Shown here piece after piece: positions 34,968 through 45,436 of a stretch of 58,174 nt of DNA. Each line of letters begins with the position of its first letter. The stretch's first letter is position 1. Origin of the DNA: Mycolicibacter sinensis. Its GTDB lineage: Bacteria; Actinomycetota; Actinomycetes; Mycobacteriales; Mycobacteriaceae. Both the position numbers and the translations under genes were made by a program. The notes beneath the pieces are model-generated. The model had not been told where the DNA came from and did not search any database. It worked only from the letters and a program-made list of their open reading frames with translations. The DNA is taken from NCBI RefSeq assembly GCF_001667945.1, contig NZ_LZJK01000115.1, positions 1 through 58,174 of the forward strand. The letters are read 5' to 3'.

Positions 34968-36758
34968 CTAGATGCCACGCGTCCGGGTCGACTCCCCGCT
35001 GAGCCCCCGGGCCGTATTGACCAGGCCCACCATCGAAAACGCCTGCGGGGTGTTGCCGACCAGCCGGCCGGCGGCGGTGTCGTACTCCTCGCTGAGCAGC
35101 CCGACATCGTTGCGCAGGCTCAACAGGCGCTCGAACAACGCCCGGGCCTCATCGCGGCGGCCGATGCCGTGCAGCGCGTCGGCCAGCCAGAAGGTGCACA
35201 CCAAAAACGCGCCCTCGCTGCCGGGCAGACCGTCCACCGAGCCCTGGTCGGTGTCATAGCGCCTCAAGAAGCCGTCGCTGGACAGCTCCCGCTGCACCGC
35301 AGCGACGGTCCCCACCACCCGCGGGTCGTCCCACGGCAGGAAACCCACCCGGGGGATCAGCAACAGCGCCGAGTCCAGGCCGGCGGAACCGTAGGACTGG
35401 GTGAAGGTCTGCCGCTCGGCGTCGAAGCCATGCTCGCAGACGTCGGCGTGGATCGCCGCTGCCAGCGCCCGCCACCGATCGACCGGTCCGTCCCGGCCGT
35501 GGGTCTGCACCGCGTGCACCGCCCGGTCCACGCCCGCCCACGCCATCACCTTCGAGTGCACGAAATGCCGTTGCGGGCCGCGGACCTCCCACAGGCTGGC
35601 GTCGGGCTGGTGCCAGTTGCCCTCGAGGAAGTCCAGCAGGGCGCGCTGGATGTCCCAGGCGGTGTCCTCGCACTCCAGACCGGAATCCAGCGCAAGGTTC
35701 AGCCCGTCGAGCACCTCGCCCCACACGTCGAGTTGGAACTGACCGGCCGCGTCGTTGCCGACCCGCACCGGCGCCGAACCCTCGTACCCGGACAACCAAT
35801 CCAGGGTCAGCTCCGGCAGCCGGCGGGTGCCGTCCAGGCCGTACATGATCTGCAGTTTGGCCGGGTCACCGGCCACCGCGCGGACCAGCCACTCCCGCCA
35901 GGCCTTGGCTTCGGCGACGTAGCCGGTGCCCAGCAGCGCCTGCAGCGTGAAGGTGGCATCCCGCAGCCAGCAGTAGCGGTAATCCCAATTACGCACCCCG
36001 CCAAGGCTTTCCGGAAGTGATGTGGTGGCGGCGGCGACGATGCCGCCGGTAGGGGCGTAGGTGAGCGCCTTGAGCGTGATCACCGCGCGGCGCACCGCAT
36101 CCGACCACTGACCCCGGTATCGGCACTGGTCGATCCAGTTCTGCCAGAACGACAGCGTCTTGCCCAGAGCATGCATGGCCTCGGATCGCACGGCGTCGGG
36201 CAGCAGATGCGACGGCGTGTGGGTCAGCACGAACGGCACCTTGTCGCCGGCGGACACCTCGAATTCCGCGACGGTTGTCATGTTTTCGCCCCGCATGGTG
36301 ACCGGGCTGCTCAGACAGACCGTGTCCGGGCCGGCCACCGCGATCAGCCCCTCCTCGCTGCGGCGCATCCAGGGCACCACATTGCCATAGTCGAACCGGA
36401 TCGCCAGGTCCATGCGCACCGGCACCCGCCCGGAGATGCCCTCGACGATCCGGACCACGTCGGCGGCCTTCCCCCGCGGCGGCATGAAGTCGGTGACGCG
36501 CACCGTGCCGTCGCCGGTGTCCCATTCGCTGTCGACGACCAGGGTGTCGCCGCGGTAGCCGCGCCGGGTGGCCGGGCCGCCGGCAGCCGGGGCGATGCGC
36601 CAGTAGCCGGCGGACTCGTCGTGCAACAGCGCCGCAAAACAGGCCGGGGAGTCGAACCGCGGCAGGCACAGCCAGTCGATGCTGCCGTCACGGCCCAAAA
36701 GCGCCGCGGTGTGCAGGTCACCCAGTAGCGCGTAGTCCTCGATCGGTGCCGACGCCAT
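34968..36758 (-). CDS. Glycoside hydrolase family 15 (glucoamylase/trehalase-like)
   Basis: This 596-aa cytosolic protein starts with the GH15 leader IEDYALLGDLHTAALLGRDG. An N-terminal beta-sandwich domain (about 20-220) precedes an (alpha/alpha)6 barrel. Conserved active-site regions include GGVRNWDYRYCWLRDATFTL and the late acidic segment GSEGAFLVCTFWLAD. Mycobacterial trehalase belongs to this family, but several paralogues exist, so trehalase, glucoamylase or another alpha-glucosidase activity is possible. It lies six bases downstream of the YqeY-like gene, probably in one transcript. Confidence 0.88.
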   Translation of the reverse strand: MASAPIEDYALLGDLHTAALLGRDGSIDWLCLPRFDSPACFAALLHDESAGYWRIAPAAGGPATRRGYRGDTLVVDSEWDTGDGTVRVTDFMPPRGKAADVVRIVEGISGRVPVRMDLAIRFDYGNVVPWMRRSEEGLIAVAGPDTVCLSSPVTMRGENMTTVAEFEVSAGDKVPFVLTHTPSHLLPDAVRSEAMHALGKTLSFWQNWIDQCRYRGQWSDAVRRAVITLKALTYAPTGGIVAAATTSLPESLGGVRNWDYRYCWLRDATFTLQALLGTGYVAEAKAWREWLVRAVAGDPAKLQIMYGLDGTRRLPELTLDWLSGYEGSAPVRVGNDAAGQFQLDVWGEVLDGLNLALDSGLECEDTAWDIQRALLDFLEGNWHQPDASLWEVRGPQRHFVHSKVMAWAGVDRAVHAVQTHGRDGPVDRWRALAAAIHADVCEHGFDAERQTFTQSYGSAGLDSALLLIPRVGFLPWDDPRVVGTVAAVQRELSSDGFLRRYDTDQGSVDGLPGSEGAFLVCTFWLADALHGIGRRDEARALFERLLSLRNDVGLLSEEYDTAAGRLVGNTPQAFSMVGLVNTARGLSGESTRTRGI

Positions 36759-36764
36759 CGGCGA

Positions 36765-37229
36765 TCAGAGGCGTTCCTTGACCGCGGCCGACAACCGGGA
36801 ACCATCGGCCTTGCCCGCGGCGATCGCGGTAGCGGCCTTCATCACCAGACCGATGTGCTTGGAGTGCGGGCGTTCACCGATCTGCTCGGCCACCTGCGCC
36901 AGTGCGGTGTCGACGACGTCGGCCAATTCGGCCTCGCTGAGCGGTTCGGGCAGGTACTCGGCGATGATCCGGGCCTCGGCGTGTTCTTCGGCGGCGAGCT
37001 CACCACGGCTGTTCTGGGTGTAGATCTCCGCGGACTCCGCGCGCTTGCGCGCCTCGCGCGCCAGCACCTTGAGCACCTCGTCGTCGGTCAGCTCGCGGGC
37101 CTGCTTGCCGGCGACCTCTTCGGACTGGATCGCGGCCAGCAGCATCCGTAAGGTCGCGGTGCGCAGCTTGTCTTGCGCCTTCATCGCTTCGGTCAGGTCC
37201 GCCCGCAACTGCGATTTGAGTTCCGCCAT
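36765..37229 (-). CDS. GatB/YqeY domain protein (Rv3688c homologue)
   Basis: This 154-aa helical protein is of the YqeY family: KSQLRADLTEAMKAQDKLRT, then TLRMLLAAIQ, a charged central helix, and a C-terminal three-helix bundle related to the GatB tail that contacts tRNA. Its exact role is unknown. ATG at 37229 is chosen because homology begins with MAELKSQL. It is divergent from the PPGYG membrane protein, with only 25 bases between starts. Confidence 0.9.
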   Translation of the reverse strand: MAELKSQLRADLTEAMKAQDKLRTATLRMLLAAIQSEEVAGKQARELTDDEVLKVLAREARKRAESAEIYTQNSRGELAAEEHAEARIIAEYLPEPLSEAELADVVDTALAQVAEQIGERPHSKHIGLVMKAATAIAAGKADGSRLSAAVKERL

Positions 37230-37254
37230 GCCGCATAACGCTACGCTCAGCCAC

Positions 37255-38457
37255 ATGGTGAATCCGCCGCCTGGCTACCCCGGCCCTGGTTTTCCTCCGC
37301 CCGGTTACGGGCCGCCACCGCCGGGTTACGGCCCGCCACCCGGTTACGGGCCGCCCCCGGGTTATGGCCCGCCACCGGGTTACGGGCCACCGCCTCCCGG
37401 ATATGGGCCGCCGCCACCGGGCTACGGCCCGCCACCGGGGTACGGTCCCCCGCCGGGATACGGCCCGGGATATCCGCAGCCCGACCTCAAACCCGGGGTG
37501 ATCCCGCTGCGCCCGCTCAGCTTGACCGACATCTACAACGGCGCCGTCGGCTACATTCGGGCCAACCCGGCCGTGGTGCTGGGGCTGACCGCGATCGTCG
37601 TGGTGGCCACCCAGATCATCAGTGGCATCGCGCTGTTCGGCCTGCTGACGGCCGTCGGGCCGCAACACCGCGGGCCGTCGGCCGCCGAGATCTCGGGGGG
37701 CGACGTGGCGGCATGGATGACCGCCTTCGCCGGCGCCGCTATCGTGACCGCCCTGGGCACCATCGTGCTGACCGGCATGCTGACCGCCGTCGTCGGACGT
37801 TCGGTGTTCGGCTCCCCGATCACCGTCGGGGAAGCCTGGGCGATCGTCCGCACCCGCTTTGCGGCGCTGATCGGCCTGACCGCCCTGATCGGGCTTGCGG
37901 CGGCGGTGTTGTGCGGGTTCGTCGCGTTCGTCATCGCTGTCGCCGGCGGAGCCGGAGGCACCGGGGCCGCCGTGCTGGTCGGCCTGCCGCTGGTGCTGGC
38001 ATTGGTCGCGGCACTGGGCTACGGCTACGCGGTTCTGGTGTTCGCACCGACGGTGATCGTGCTGGAGCGGCAATCGGTGTTTGACGCGATGCGCCGGTCG
38101 TTCGCCCTGGTGCGCAACAGTTTCTGGCGGGTGCTGGGCATCATGGTTCTGACCGCGCTGATCGCCTCGCTGATCAGCAGCGCGGTGGCCTTCCCGTTCA
38201 ACATCATCGGGATGGCGGTCACCCACGGCGCCGACGCCTTGACCGGCTCGGCACAGCTGGGCTTGTTCTCCCGGATCGGTGCGACGATCGGGCAGATCAT
38301 CGTGCTGCCCTTCACCGCAGGCGTGACGGTGCTGCTCTACACCGATCGCCGTATCCGCGCCGAAGCGTTCGACCTGGTGCTGCGGACCGGTGTTGCGAGC
38401 GGGCCGTACGCGGGCGGGCCGACCGACCACCTGTGGCTGACCCGGCCACCGGGGTGA
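37255..38457 (+). CDS. Membrane protein with PPGYG-repeat N-terminus (Rv3689 homologue)
   Basis: This 400-aa membrane protein has a first ~75 residues made of near-perfect repeats of PPGYGPP/PPPPGYG, encoded by a tandem DNA repeat at about 37290-37470. After the repeats comes SLTDIYNGAVGYIRANPAVV, then about six membrane helices in the style of glycerophosphodiester-phosphodiesterase membrane domains. Rv3689 is similar. The repeats probably form a disordered cytoplasmic tail for protein contacts. The repeat number could vary among strains. The next gene begins 10 bases downstream, so this may head the following operon. Confidence 0.86.
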   Translation: MVNPPPGYPGPGFPPPGYGPPPPGYGPPPGYGPPPGYGPPPGYGPPPPGYGPPPPGYGPPPGYGPPPGYGPGYPQPDLKPGVIPLRPLSLTDIYNGAVGYIRANPAVVLGLTAIVVVATQIISGIALFGLLTAVGPQHRGPSAAEISGGDVAAWMTAFAGAAIVTALGTIVLTGMLTAVVGRSVFGSPITVGEAWAIVRTRFAALIGLTALIGLAAAVLCGFVAFVIAVAGGAGGTGAAVLVGLPLVLALVAALGYGYAVLVFAPTVIVLERQSVFDAMRRSFALVRNSFWRVLGIMVLTALIASLISSAVAFPFNIIGMAVTHGADALTGSAQLGLFSRIGATIGQIIVLPFTAGVTVLLYTDRRIRAEAFDLVLRTGVASGPYAGGPTDHLWLTRPPG

Positions 38458-38467
38458 GGATCAGCGG

Positions 38468-39076
38468 GTGGCCACCGTCGACATCGACCGCGAAACCGCT
38501 CGCGAAGCCGCCGAACGGGAACTGAGTAAACCGATCTACCCGCGGCCGTCCCCGAAGCAGCAGTTCATCGACTTCCTCGAAACACTGATCCGGCGGCTGG
38601 TGCTCAAGGGCGCGGAGCTGCCCGGCGGATGGTTCACCATCAGCGTGTTGTTGATCGTGCTCGCGGCGGCGGTGCTGGCCGCCGTCCACGTGGGTCGCCG
38701 CATGCTGCGCGACGGCGACCGCCACCCGCCGTTGTTCGGCACTGCGCAGCTCAGCGCCGCAGAACACCGCGCGGCCGCGCAGCGGTACGCCGCTTCCGAA
38801 GAATGGGGCGAGGCGATCCGGCACCGACTGCGGGCGGTGGCCCGCGAACTCGAGGAAACCGGGGTGGTTCATCCCGCTGTGGGCCGCACCGCCACCGAAC
38901 TGGCCCGCGACGCCGGCGCGGCGCTGCCGAGCCTGGCGGGCGAGCTGCTCCGCGCCGCCGAGACGTTCAACGACGTCAACTACGGCGAGCTGCCGGCCAC
39001 CCCGGAGGGATATCGGATCGTCGCCGACCTGGATGAGCGGGTGCGCTCCACAACGCCGCGGCGGCAGTACCGGTGA
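38468..39076 (+). CDS. DUF4129 domain membrane protein (Rv3690 homologue)
   Basis: This 202-aa protein has one central membrane helix (FTISVLLIVLAAAVLAAVHV, about 58-77) and a cytoplasmic DUF4129-type helical domain (YAASEEWGEAIRHRLRAVAR; PAVGRTATELARDAGA). DUF4129 proteins accompany MoxR and DUF58 partners in a chaperone or assembly module at the membrane. It starts at GTG. Its end overlaps the next gene start (GTGA). Confidence 0.85.
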   Translation: MATVDIDRETAREAAERELSKPIYPRPSPKQQFIDFLETLIRRLVLKGAELPGGWFTISVLLIVLAAAVLAAVHVGRRMLRDGDRHPPLFGTAQLSAAEHRAAAQRYAASEEWGEAIRHRLRAVARELEETGVVHPAVGRTATELARDAGAALPSLAGELLRAAETFNDVNYGELPATPEGYRIVADLDERVRSTTPRRQYR

Positions 39077-40178
39077 CGGCCACCCGGCGGACGTGGCTGT
39101 GGGGCACGCTGGCTCTTGTTGTGATCGCGGTGGTTTCAGCGGTCGGCGTCTATCTGACCAATCCCCGGCCGGGGGGCCGGATGGATCCGCACGCCACCGG
39201 CCCCGAGGGCGCACACGCCGTGGTGACGCTGCTGCGTGATCGCGGCGTCGAGGTGGCGATCGCCGATACCCTCGACGACGTCACCCGCGCGGCGCGCCCG
39301 GATGCGCTGGTGCTGGTGGCCGAGACCCGGCGCATCGTCGGTGACGAGCTGCTGGACCGGCTGGCCGGCCTTCCCGGCGACCGGCTGCTGGTGGCGCCCG
39401 ACACCAGGGCGCGCAAAGCCCTGGCGCCCGGCGTGCGCTCCGGCCCGGCGCGTACGTTCACCCGCCAGCCCGGCTGCAGTCTGCGCGAGGCCGAACGCGC
39501 CGGAACGGTCGACCTCGGCACGACAGCGACTTACCTTGCATCGCAAGGGAGATCGATACGCAGCTGCTATGACGGCGCGCTGGTGCGTTACCACGATGGC
39601 AGCCGGACCGTCACCGTGGTCGGCAGCGCGTCCTTCATGACGAACAGCGATCTGGCCCGCGAAGGCAATGCGGCCCTGGCAATGAACCTCGGCGGCGCCC
39701 GCAACCTGCTCATCTGGTATGCGCCTCAACACAGCGAAGGCGGGCCATCAGGCCGCGCAACACTTCTCGAGCTGGTCCCGGAGAATGTGACCTGGTTGGT
39801 CTGGCAGCTGTGCGTGGCGCTGGCGCTGGCCGCATTGTGGAAGGGGCGCCGCCTCGGCCCGCTGGTCGCCGAGCGCATGCCGGTTGTCGTGCGTGCCTCG
39901 GAGACCGTCGAGGGTCTCGGCCGGCTCTACCGCTCCCACCGGGCCCGCGACCGGGCGGCCGCCGCGCTACGCACCGCAACTATGCGCCGACTCGCCCCGC
40001 GGCTGGGGTTGGGGCCAGCTCCGGATCCGCCGGAGCTGGTCGCGGCGGTGGCCCAGCGTATCGGCGCGCACCCGGACTGGTTGGGGCCGTTGCTGTTCGG
40101 CCCCGCTCCGGAATCCGACGACGCACTGGTCGGTCTTGCTCAGGCACTCGATGACATCGAAAGGCAGGTCACCGGATC

Positions 40179-40182
<4 letters not shown>
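39073..40182 (+). CDS. DUF4350 domain membrane protein (Rv3691 homologue)
   Basis: This 369-aa protein has a membrane helix near the N-terminus (LALVVIAVVSAVGVYL) and a second helix (WLVWQLCVALALAALW, about 240-255). Between them an extracytoplasmic domain contains GPEGAHAVVTLLRDRGVEVA. The C-terminal cytoplasmic domain is helical. DUF4350 lies between DUF4129 and MoxR genes in actinobacterial operons, and all junctions here overlap by 4 bases. No catalytic motif is evident. Confidence 0.85.
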
Positions 40183-41152
<970 letters not shown>

Positions 41153-41156
<4 letters not shown>

Positions 41157-42469
41157 TCCTGACCGGCCGCACCGCACTGATCGCACTGGTCTGCGCTCTG
41201 CCCGTCGGGCTGGCTCCCTGGCCGGCGACGGCGTTCGCCGTGCTGCTGGCCGGGCTCGCCGTGGCGGTGATGCTCGACGTCGCGCTGGCTGCCGATCCGG
41301 CCGCGCTGCGCATCACCCGGACGATGGACAACGCCGTGCGGCTCGGCCAGTCGGTGCCGACCACCCTGACCCTGCACGGCGACCGCCGGTTGCGCGGGCA
41401 GCTGCGCGACGCCTGGCCGCCCAGCGCCGGCGCCTGGCCGCGCGCGCACCCGTTGGACCTGCGCGCCGGCCAGGAGCTTCGGGTGCGCACCGAGCTGCGG
41501 CCGATTCGGCGCGGTGACCAGCACGCTGACCGGGTCACGGTGCGCTCGGTCGGGCCGCTGGGTCTGGCGGGCCGGCAACGCTCCCGGGTGGTAGCTGGTC
41601 ACGTGCGGGTGCTGCCGCCGTTCCTGTCCCGCCGGCATCTGCCGGCGCGGCTGGCCCGGCTGCGTGAGATCGACGGGAACCTGCCGGCACTGGTCCGTGG
41701 CCAGGGCAGCGAGTTCGACTCGCTGCGCGAATACGTCGCCGGTGACGACGTCCGCTCGATCGACTGGCGGGCCACCGCCCGACGCTCGGAGGTGGTGGTG
41801 CGGACCTGGCGACCCGAGCGGGACCGGCGCGTCGTCATCGTGCTCGACACCGGCCGGACCGCGGCGGGGCGGATCGGGGTCGACCCGACCGCGCGCGACC
41901 CGGCGGGCTGGCCGCGGCTGGATTGGTCGATGGATGCCGCACTGTTGTTGGCGGCGTTGGCGTTACGGGCCGGTGATCATGTCGATCTGTTGGCCCACGA
42001 CTCTCTGAGCCGGGCCGGGGTGTTCGGTGCGTCGCGCACCCGGCTGTTCGCCCAGCTGGTCGACGCGATGGCGCCGCTGCAACCGGCGTTGGTCGAAACC
42101 GACGCGGCGGCAATGCTTTCCACCTTGTCTCGGCGGGCCCGCCGCGGCAACCTGGTGGTGCTGCTCACCGATCTGAATGCCTCCGCACTGGAGGAAGGGT
42201 TACTGCCGGTGCTGCCGAAACTGACTGCCGAACACCTGGTGATTCTGGCCGCGGTCGCCGATCCCCGGGTGGAACGGCTGGCGCGCGGACGCGCCGACGC
42301 CGCCGCGGTGTACGACGCCGGCGCCGCGGAACGCTCGCGCAACCAGCGCCGCGCGGTGGCTGCGAAGTTGCGGCGCAGCGGCGTGCAGGTGATCGACGCC
42401 CCGCCCGACGAGCTGGCGCCGGAGCTGGCCGACGCCTATCTGGCGATGAAGGCCGCCGGACGGCTGTGA
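41153..42469 (+). CDS. DUF58 domain protein (Rv3693 homologue)
   Basis: This 438-aa protein has two N-terminal membrane helices (ALIALVCALPVGLAPWPATA; FAVLLAGLAVAVML), a beta-rich region, and the DUF58 motif GSEFDSLREYVAGDDVRSID, then WRATAR. A C-terminal vWA-like domain follows, with a metal-binding-like VIVLDTGRTAAGR. It is the likely partner of MoxR2. GTG at 41153 overlaps moxR2. It is the last gene of the operon and converges on the SpoIIM-like gene. Confidence 0.88.
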
Positions 42470-42489
42470 CGGGGCTCGCGAGCGTGCGC

Positions 42490-42536
42490 CGAGTGCCGCG
42501 ATCCGCGGCGTGTCGCTGAGCCAACACGCCCACTCG
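42490..42536. terminator. Nested inverted repeats between convergent genes
   Basis: CGAGTG (42490-42495) pairs with CACTCG (42531-42536), enclosing CCGCG-ATC-CGCGG (42496-42508). It lies between the convergent DUF58 and SpoIIM-like genes and may end both transcripts. No T-tract is present. Confidence 0.45.
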
Positions 42537-42552
42537 CACTAGGGGGGTCGGC

Positions 42553-43545
42553 TCAGCCCGTGGGCACCACGTCGGGTGCGTCGGCGATGTCACCGGTCTC
42601 GTCGGCGGCCACCGCCTGGCGCCCGAAATACACCACGTAGGCCAGAAACGCCGCCTCGGCCACCACTCCGATACCGATCCGCAGCCACGTCGGCAAGGGT
42701 GACGGGGTCACCACCGCCTCGAGCAACCCGGAGACGGCCAACACCACCACCAAACCGACGGCGACCGCGACGACGGCGCGGCCCTGCTCGGCGAGCACCT
42801 GTGCGCGCGGGCGGTCCCCAGGGGCGATCACCATCCAGCCCAGCCGCATGCCCACCGCGCCGGCCAGGAACACCGCGGTCAGCTCCAGCAACCCGTGTGG
42901 GGCGAGCAGGCCGAGCATGAATCCGCCTCTACCGGCGTGGAACATCAACCCCAGTGCCACACCGAGATTGGCGGCGTTGGCCAACAGCAGTGCCGGGATC
43001 GGCAGCCCCAGCAGCACCGAGAATGCGATGGCGCGTGCGGCCACCCAGGAGTTGTTCACCCAGACCTGCAGGGCGAAGGAGCCGGCCGGATGGTCGCTGT
43101 AGTAGGCGGCGAAGTCGTGGTTGACCAACCGGTCGATCTCGGCGGGGGTGCCGATCACCGCCTGCACGTCCGGGTCGCCGGCCACCCAGCAGGCGATCAG
43201 CACCGTGACGGCCAGGAAGAGCACCGCGGTGCCCAGCCACCAGCGCCGCGCCCGGTAGGCGACCACTGGAAACGACACCGTCCAGAAGCGCACGAACTCC
43301 GAGGCCAGCGGGGCGTGCGCACCGGTGACGGCGGCCCGGGAGCGCGCCACCAGGCTGGAGAGCCGTCCGATGAGTGCTGCATCCGTCGACGACGAGCGCA
43401 CCACCGACAGATGGGTGGACACCCGCTGGTAAAGCTCCACCAGCTCGTCGACCTCGGCGCCGCTCAGCCGGCGACGGTTTTTGACCAGCGACTCCAGCCG
43501 ATCCCAGGTGGGGCGATGGGCCAGCACGAAGGCGTCGACATCCAC
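42553..43545 (-). CDS. Stage II sporulation protein M-like membrane protein (Rv3694c homologue)
   Basis: This 330-aa integral membrane protein of the SpoIIM (DUF95) family has about six helices, among them TAVLFLAVTVLIACWVAG and VAVAVGLVVVLAVSGLLEAV. The conserved NNSWVAARAIAFSVLLGLPI and LAPHGLLELTAVFLAGAVGM are present. In endospore formers SpoIIM aids peptidoglycan remodelling; in mycobacteria its role is unknown. It neighbours the MoxR/DUF58 operon and the RDD gene, an association seen broadly in actinobacteria that suggests a shared membrane complex. Its start is 32 bases from the divergent RDD gene. Confidence 0.9.
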   Translation of the reverse strand: MDVDAFVLAHRPTWDRLESLVKNRRRLSGAEVDELVELYQRVSTHLSVVRSSSTDAALIGRLSSLVARSRAAVTGAHAPLASEFVRFWTVSFPVVAYRARRWWLGTAVLFLAVTVLIACWVAGDPDVQAVIGTPAEIDRLVNHDFAAYYSDHPAGSFALQVWVNNSWVAARAIAFSVLLGLPIPALLLANAANLGVALGLMFHAGRGGFMLGLLAPHGLLELTAVFLAGAVGMRLGWMVIAPGDRPRAQVLAEQGRAVVAVAVGLVVVLAVSGLLEAVVTPSPLPTWLRIGIGVVAEAAFLAYVVYFGRQAVAADETGDIADAPDVVPTG

Positions 43546-43577
43546 GGCGTCGAGCCTAACCGCGTAGCGTCTGCTCT

Positions 43578-44408
43578 ATGCCGTACCGCAGCCCCGAGCT
43601 GGTGACCGGCGACGCCGTCGTCCTCGACATCGCGATCGCGCAACTACCGGTGCGTGCGGTCAGCGCGCTGATCGACATCACCGTCGTCATGGTGGCTTAC
43701 CTGTGTTCGATAGTGCTGTGGGCGATGACGCTGGGCCGGTTCGACGGCGCCTTGACCGCCGCGATCATGATCATCTTCGCGGTGCTGCTCCTGGTCGGCT
43801 ATCCGGTCACCATCGAGACGATCACCCGGGGTCGCTCGCTGGGCAAGATGGCGATGGGGCTGCGGGTGGTCTCCGATGACGGGGGCCCGGAACGCTTCCG
43901 GCAGGCGCTCTTTCGGGCGCTGGCCGGGGTGGTGGAGATCTGGGCGCTGACGGGCAGCCCGGCGGTGATCTCCAGCCTGCTGTCGGCGCGCGGCAAACGC
44001 CTGGGCGACATCTTCGCCGGCACGGTGGTCATCAGCGAACGCGGACCGGCGTCGGCCCCGCCCCCGATGATGCCGCCCGGGCTGGCCTGGTGGGCGTCGA
44101 CACTGCAGCTTTCCGGGCTGCGGCCTGAATCAGCGGAGTTGGCAAGGCAATTCCTCGGCCGCGCGACCCAGCTCGACCCGCACACCCGGCAGATGATGGC
44201 CTATCGGATCTCCGGTGAAGTGCTCGCGCACATCTCACCGCCGCCGCCCCCGGATGCGCCGCCGGAACTGGTGCTGGCGGCGGTGCTCGCCGAGCGCCAT
44301 CACCGCGAGCTGGCGCGGCTGCAGGCCGGCCCGCCGCTTCCCTACTTCCCAGCGGACCCTGGCCCGTGGCCACCGCCGGATACCGGCGGGTTCGCCCCAC
44401 CGCGGTAA
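43578..44408 (+). CDS. RDD family membrane protein (Rv3695 homologue)
   Basis: This 276-aa membrane protein has the RDD domain: RAVSALIDITVVMVAYLCSI, a second helix (AAIMIIFAVLLLVGYPVTIE), then TRGRSLGKMAMGLRVVSDDG and GKRLGDIFAGTVVI. The cytoplasmic C-terminal half is Pro-rich. RDD proteins in other bacteria have been tied to ion exchange, but this one's function is unknown. It starts at ATG and is divergent from the SpoIIM-like gene, the usual order in mycobacteria. Confidence 0.9.
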   Translation: MPYRSPELVTGDAVVLDIAIAQLPVRAVSALIDITVVMVAYLCSIVLWAMTLGRFDGALTAAIMIIFAVLLLVGYPVTIETITRGRSLGKMAMGLRVVSDDGGPERFRQALFRALAGVVEIWALTGSPAVISSLLSARGKRLGDIFAGTVVISERGPASAPPPMMPPGLAWWASTLQLSGLRPESAELARQFLGRATQLDPHTRQMMAYRISGEVLAHISPPPPPDAPPELVLAAVLAERHHRELARLQAGPPLPYFPADPGPWPPPDTGGFAPPR

Positions 44409-44447
44409 CCCCCCCGCACGAGGGCCATCCAAACCTCCGTTGCATCT

Positions 44448-44478
44448 CGATAGGTTCCGATATATCGTCAACGTATCG
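44448..44478. promoter_or_regulatory. Candidate PadR operator
   Basis: The perfect palindrome CGATATATCG (44458-44467) is flanked by CGATA on the left (44448-44452) and TATCG on the right (44474-44478), almost symmetrically. It lies about 50 bases before the PadR start, where an autoregulatory operator would be expected. Confidence 0.6.
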
Positions 44479-44518
44479 GGAGCGGCGAGCGCTTCCGTTC
44501 GAGAGCACGAGGTGACGA

Positions 44519-45322
44519 ATGAACATCCCCTTCGGTCCGCCCGGCGGACCTTTCACGGAAAATGCTGAGCAACCCGGTGGTTTCGGGTTCGGCTCCGCGG
44601 CGCCGCATCAGCGCCGGGCCGCGCACGCCGCGCGCCGGCAGGCGCGCCGCGAGTTCCGCAGGCAGCTGCGCGACCATGCCGCCGACCACTGCGGGCCCTT
44701 CGGCTTCAGCCCCGGCCATGACGTCGGTGGCGCTGGATTCGGTCCGGGCTTCGGCCCCGACTTCCGGCACGGCTTCGGTCCGGGATTCGGCCCCGGTTTC
44801 GGCCCGGGATTCGGCCCCGGCGGCCCGGGATTCGGCTTCGGCTTCGGTCCGGGCGGGCACCGTGGCCACCGGCGTGGCAGCCGTGGCCGGCGCGGTGACG
44901 TGCGGATCGCGATCCTGGCGCTGCTGGCCGAGCAGCCGATGCACGGCTACGAGATCATCCAGCAGATCGCCGAACGCAGCCAGGGGCTGTGGCGCCCCAG
45001 CCCCGGATCGGTCTACCCGACCCTGCAGATGCTGGTCGACGAGGGATTGATCACGGGCAGCGAAACCGACGGCAAGAAACGCCTTTTCGAGTTGACCGAG
45101 GGCGGTCGCGCGGTCGCCGAAGAGATCGAGACCCCACCGTGGGAGGAGATCGCCGACGGCGCCGACCCGGGGCAGGTCAGCCTGCGCACCGCGATCGGCC
45201 AGCTGTTCGGTGCGGTCGCGCAGGCCGGTCAGGCCGCCACCCCCGAACAGCAGCAGCGCATCGTCGACATCGTCAACGCTGCGCGCAAGGAGGTCTACGG
45301 CATTCTCGGGGAAACCGACTGA
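44519..45322 (+). CDS. PadR-family regulator with Gly/Phe-rich N-terminus
   Basis: This 267-aa protein has a first ~125 residues of low complexity rich in FGPGFGPGFG repeats and basic patches (HRGHRRGSRGRRG). The C-terminal part is a typical PadR winged helix (IAILALLAEQPMHGYEIIQQ; RPSPGSVYPTLQMLVDEGL) with a dimerisation helix. PadR regulators usually repress small efflux or stress genes and respond to aromatic or cationic ligands. The ATG follows a GAGGTGACGA ribosome binding site. The tail could mediate nucleic acid or condensate-type interactions, but that is speculation. Confidence 0.88.
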   Translation: MNIPFGPPGGPFTENAEQPGGFGFGSAAPHQRRAAHAARRQARREFRRQLRDHAADHCGPFGFSPGHDVGGAGFGPGFGPDFRHGFGPGFGPGFGPGFGPGGPGFGFGFGPGGHRGHRRGSRGRRGDVRIAILALLAEQPMHGYEIIQQIAERSQGLWRPSPGSVYPTLQMLVDEGLITGSETDGKKRLFELTEGGRAVAEEIETPPWEEIADGADPGQVSLRTAIGQLFGAVAQAGQAATPEQQQRIVDIVNAARKEVYGILGETD

Positions 45323-45344
45323 GGCCGTCCCGCCGGCCCTGCCT

Positions 45345-45400
45345 CGAGTCGGAATCTCACGACGTATCGCCTGCGTGTCGCGTCGTGAGATTCCGACTCG
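45345..45400. repeat. 20-bp perfect inverted repeat between padR and HNH genes
   Basis: CGAGTCGGAATCTCACGACG (45345-45364) has its exact reverse complement at 45381-45400 around a 16-base loop. A partial third copy of the TCTCACG word follows at about 45411. It sits between convergent genes and may terminate both, but the stem is unusually long and lacks a T-tract, so a dispersed repeat is equally possible. Confidence 0.8.
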
Positions 45401-45436
45401 CGCGAGGGTTTCTCACGCCGTTTCGCGCCGGCGATC

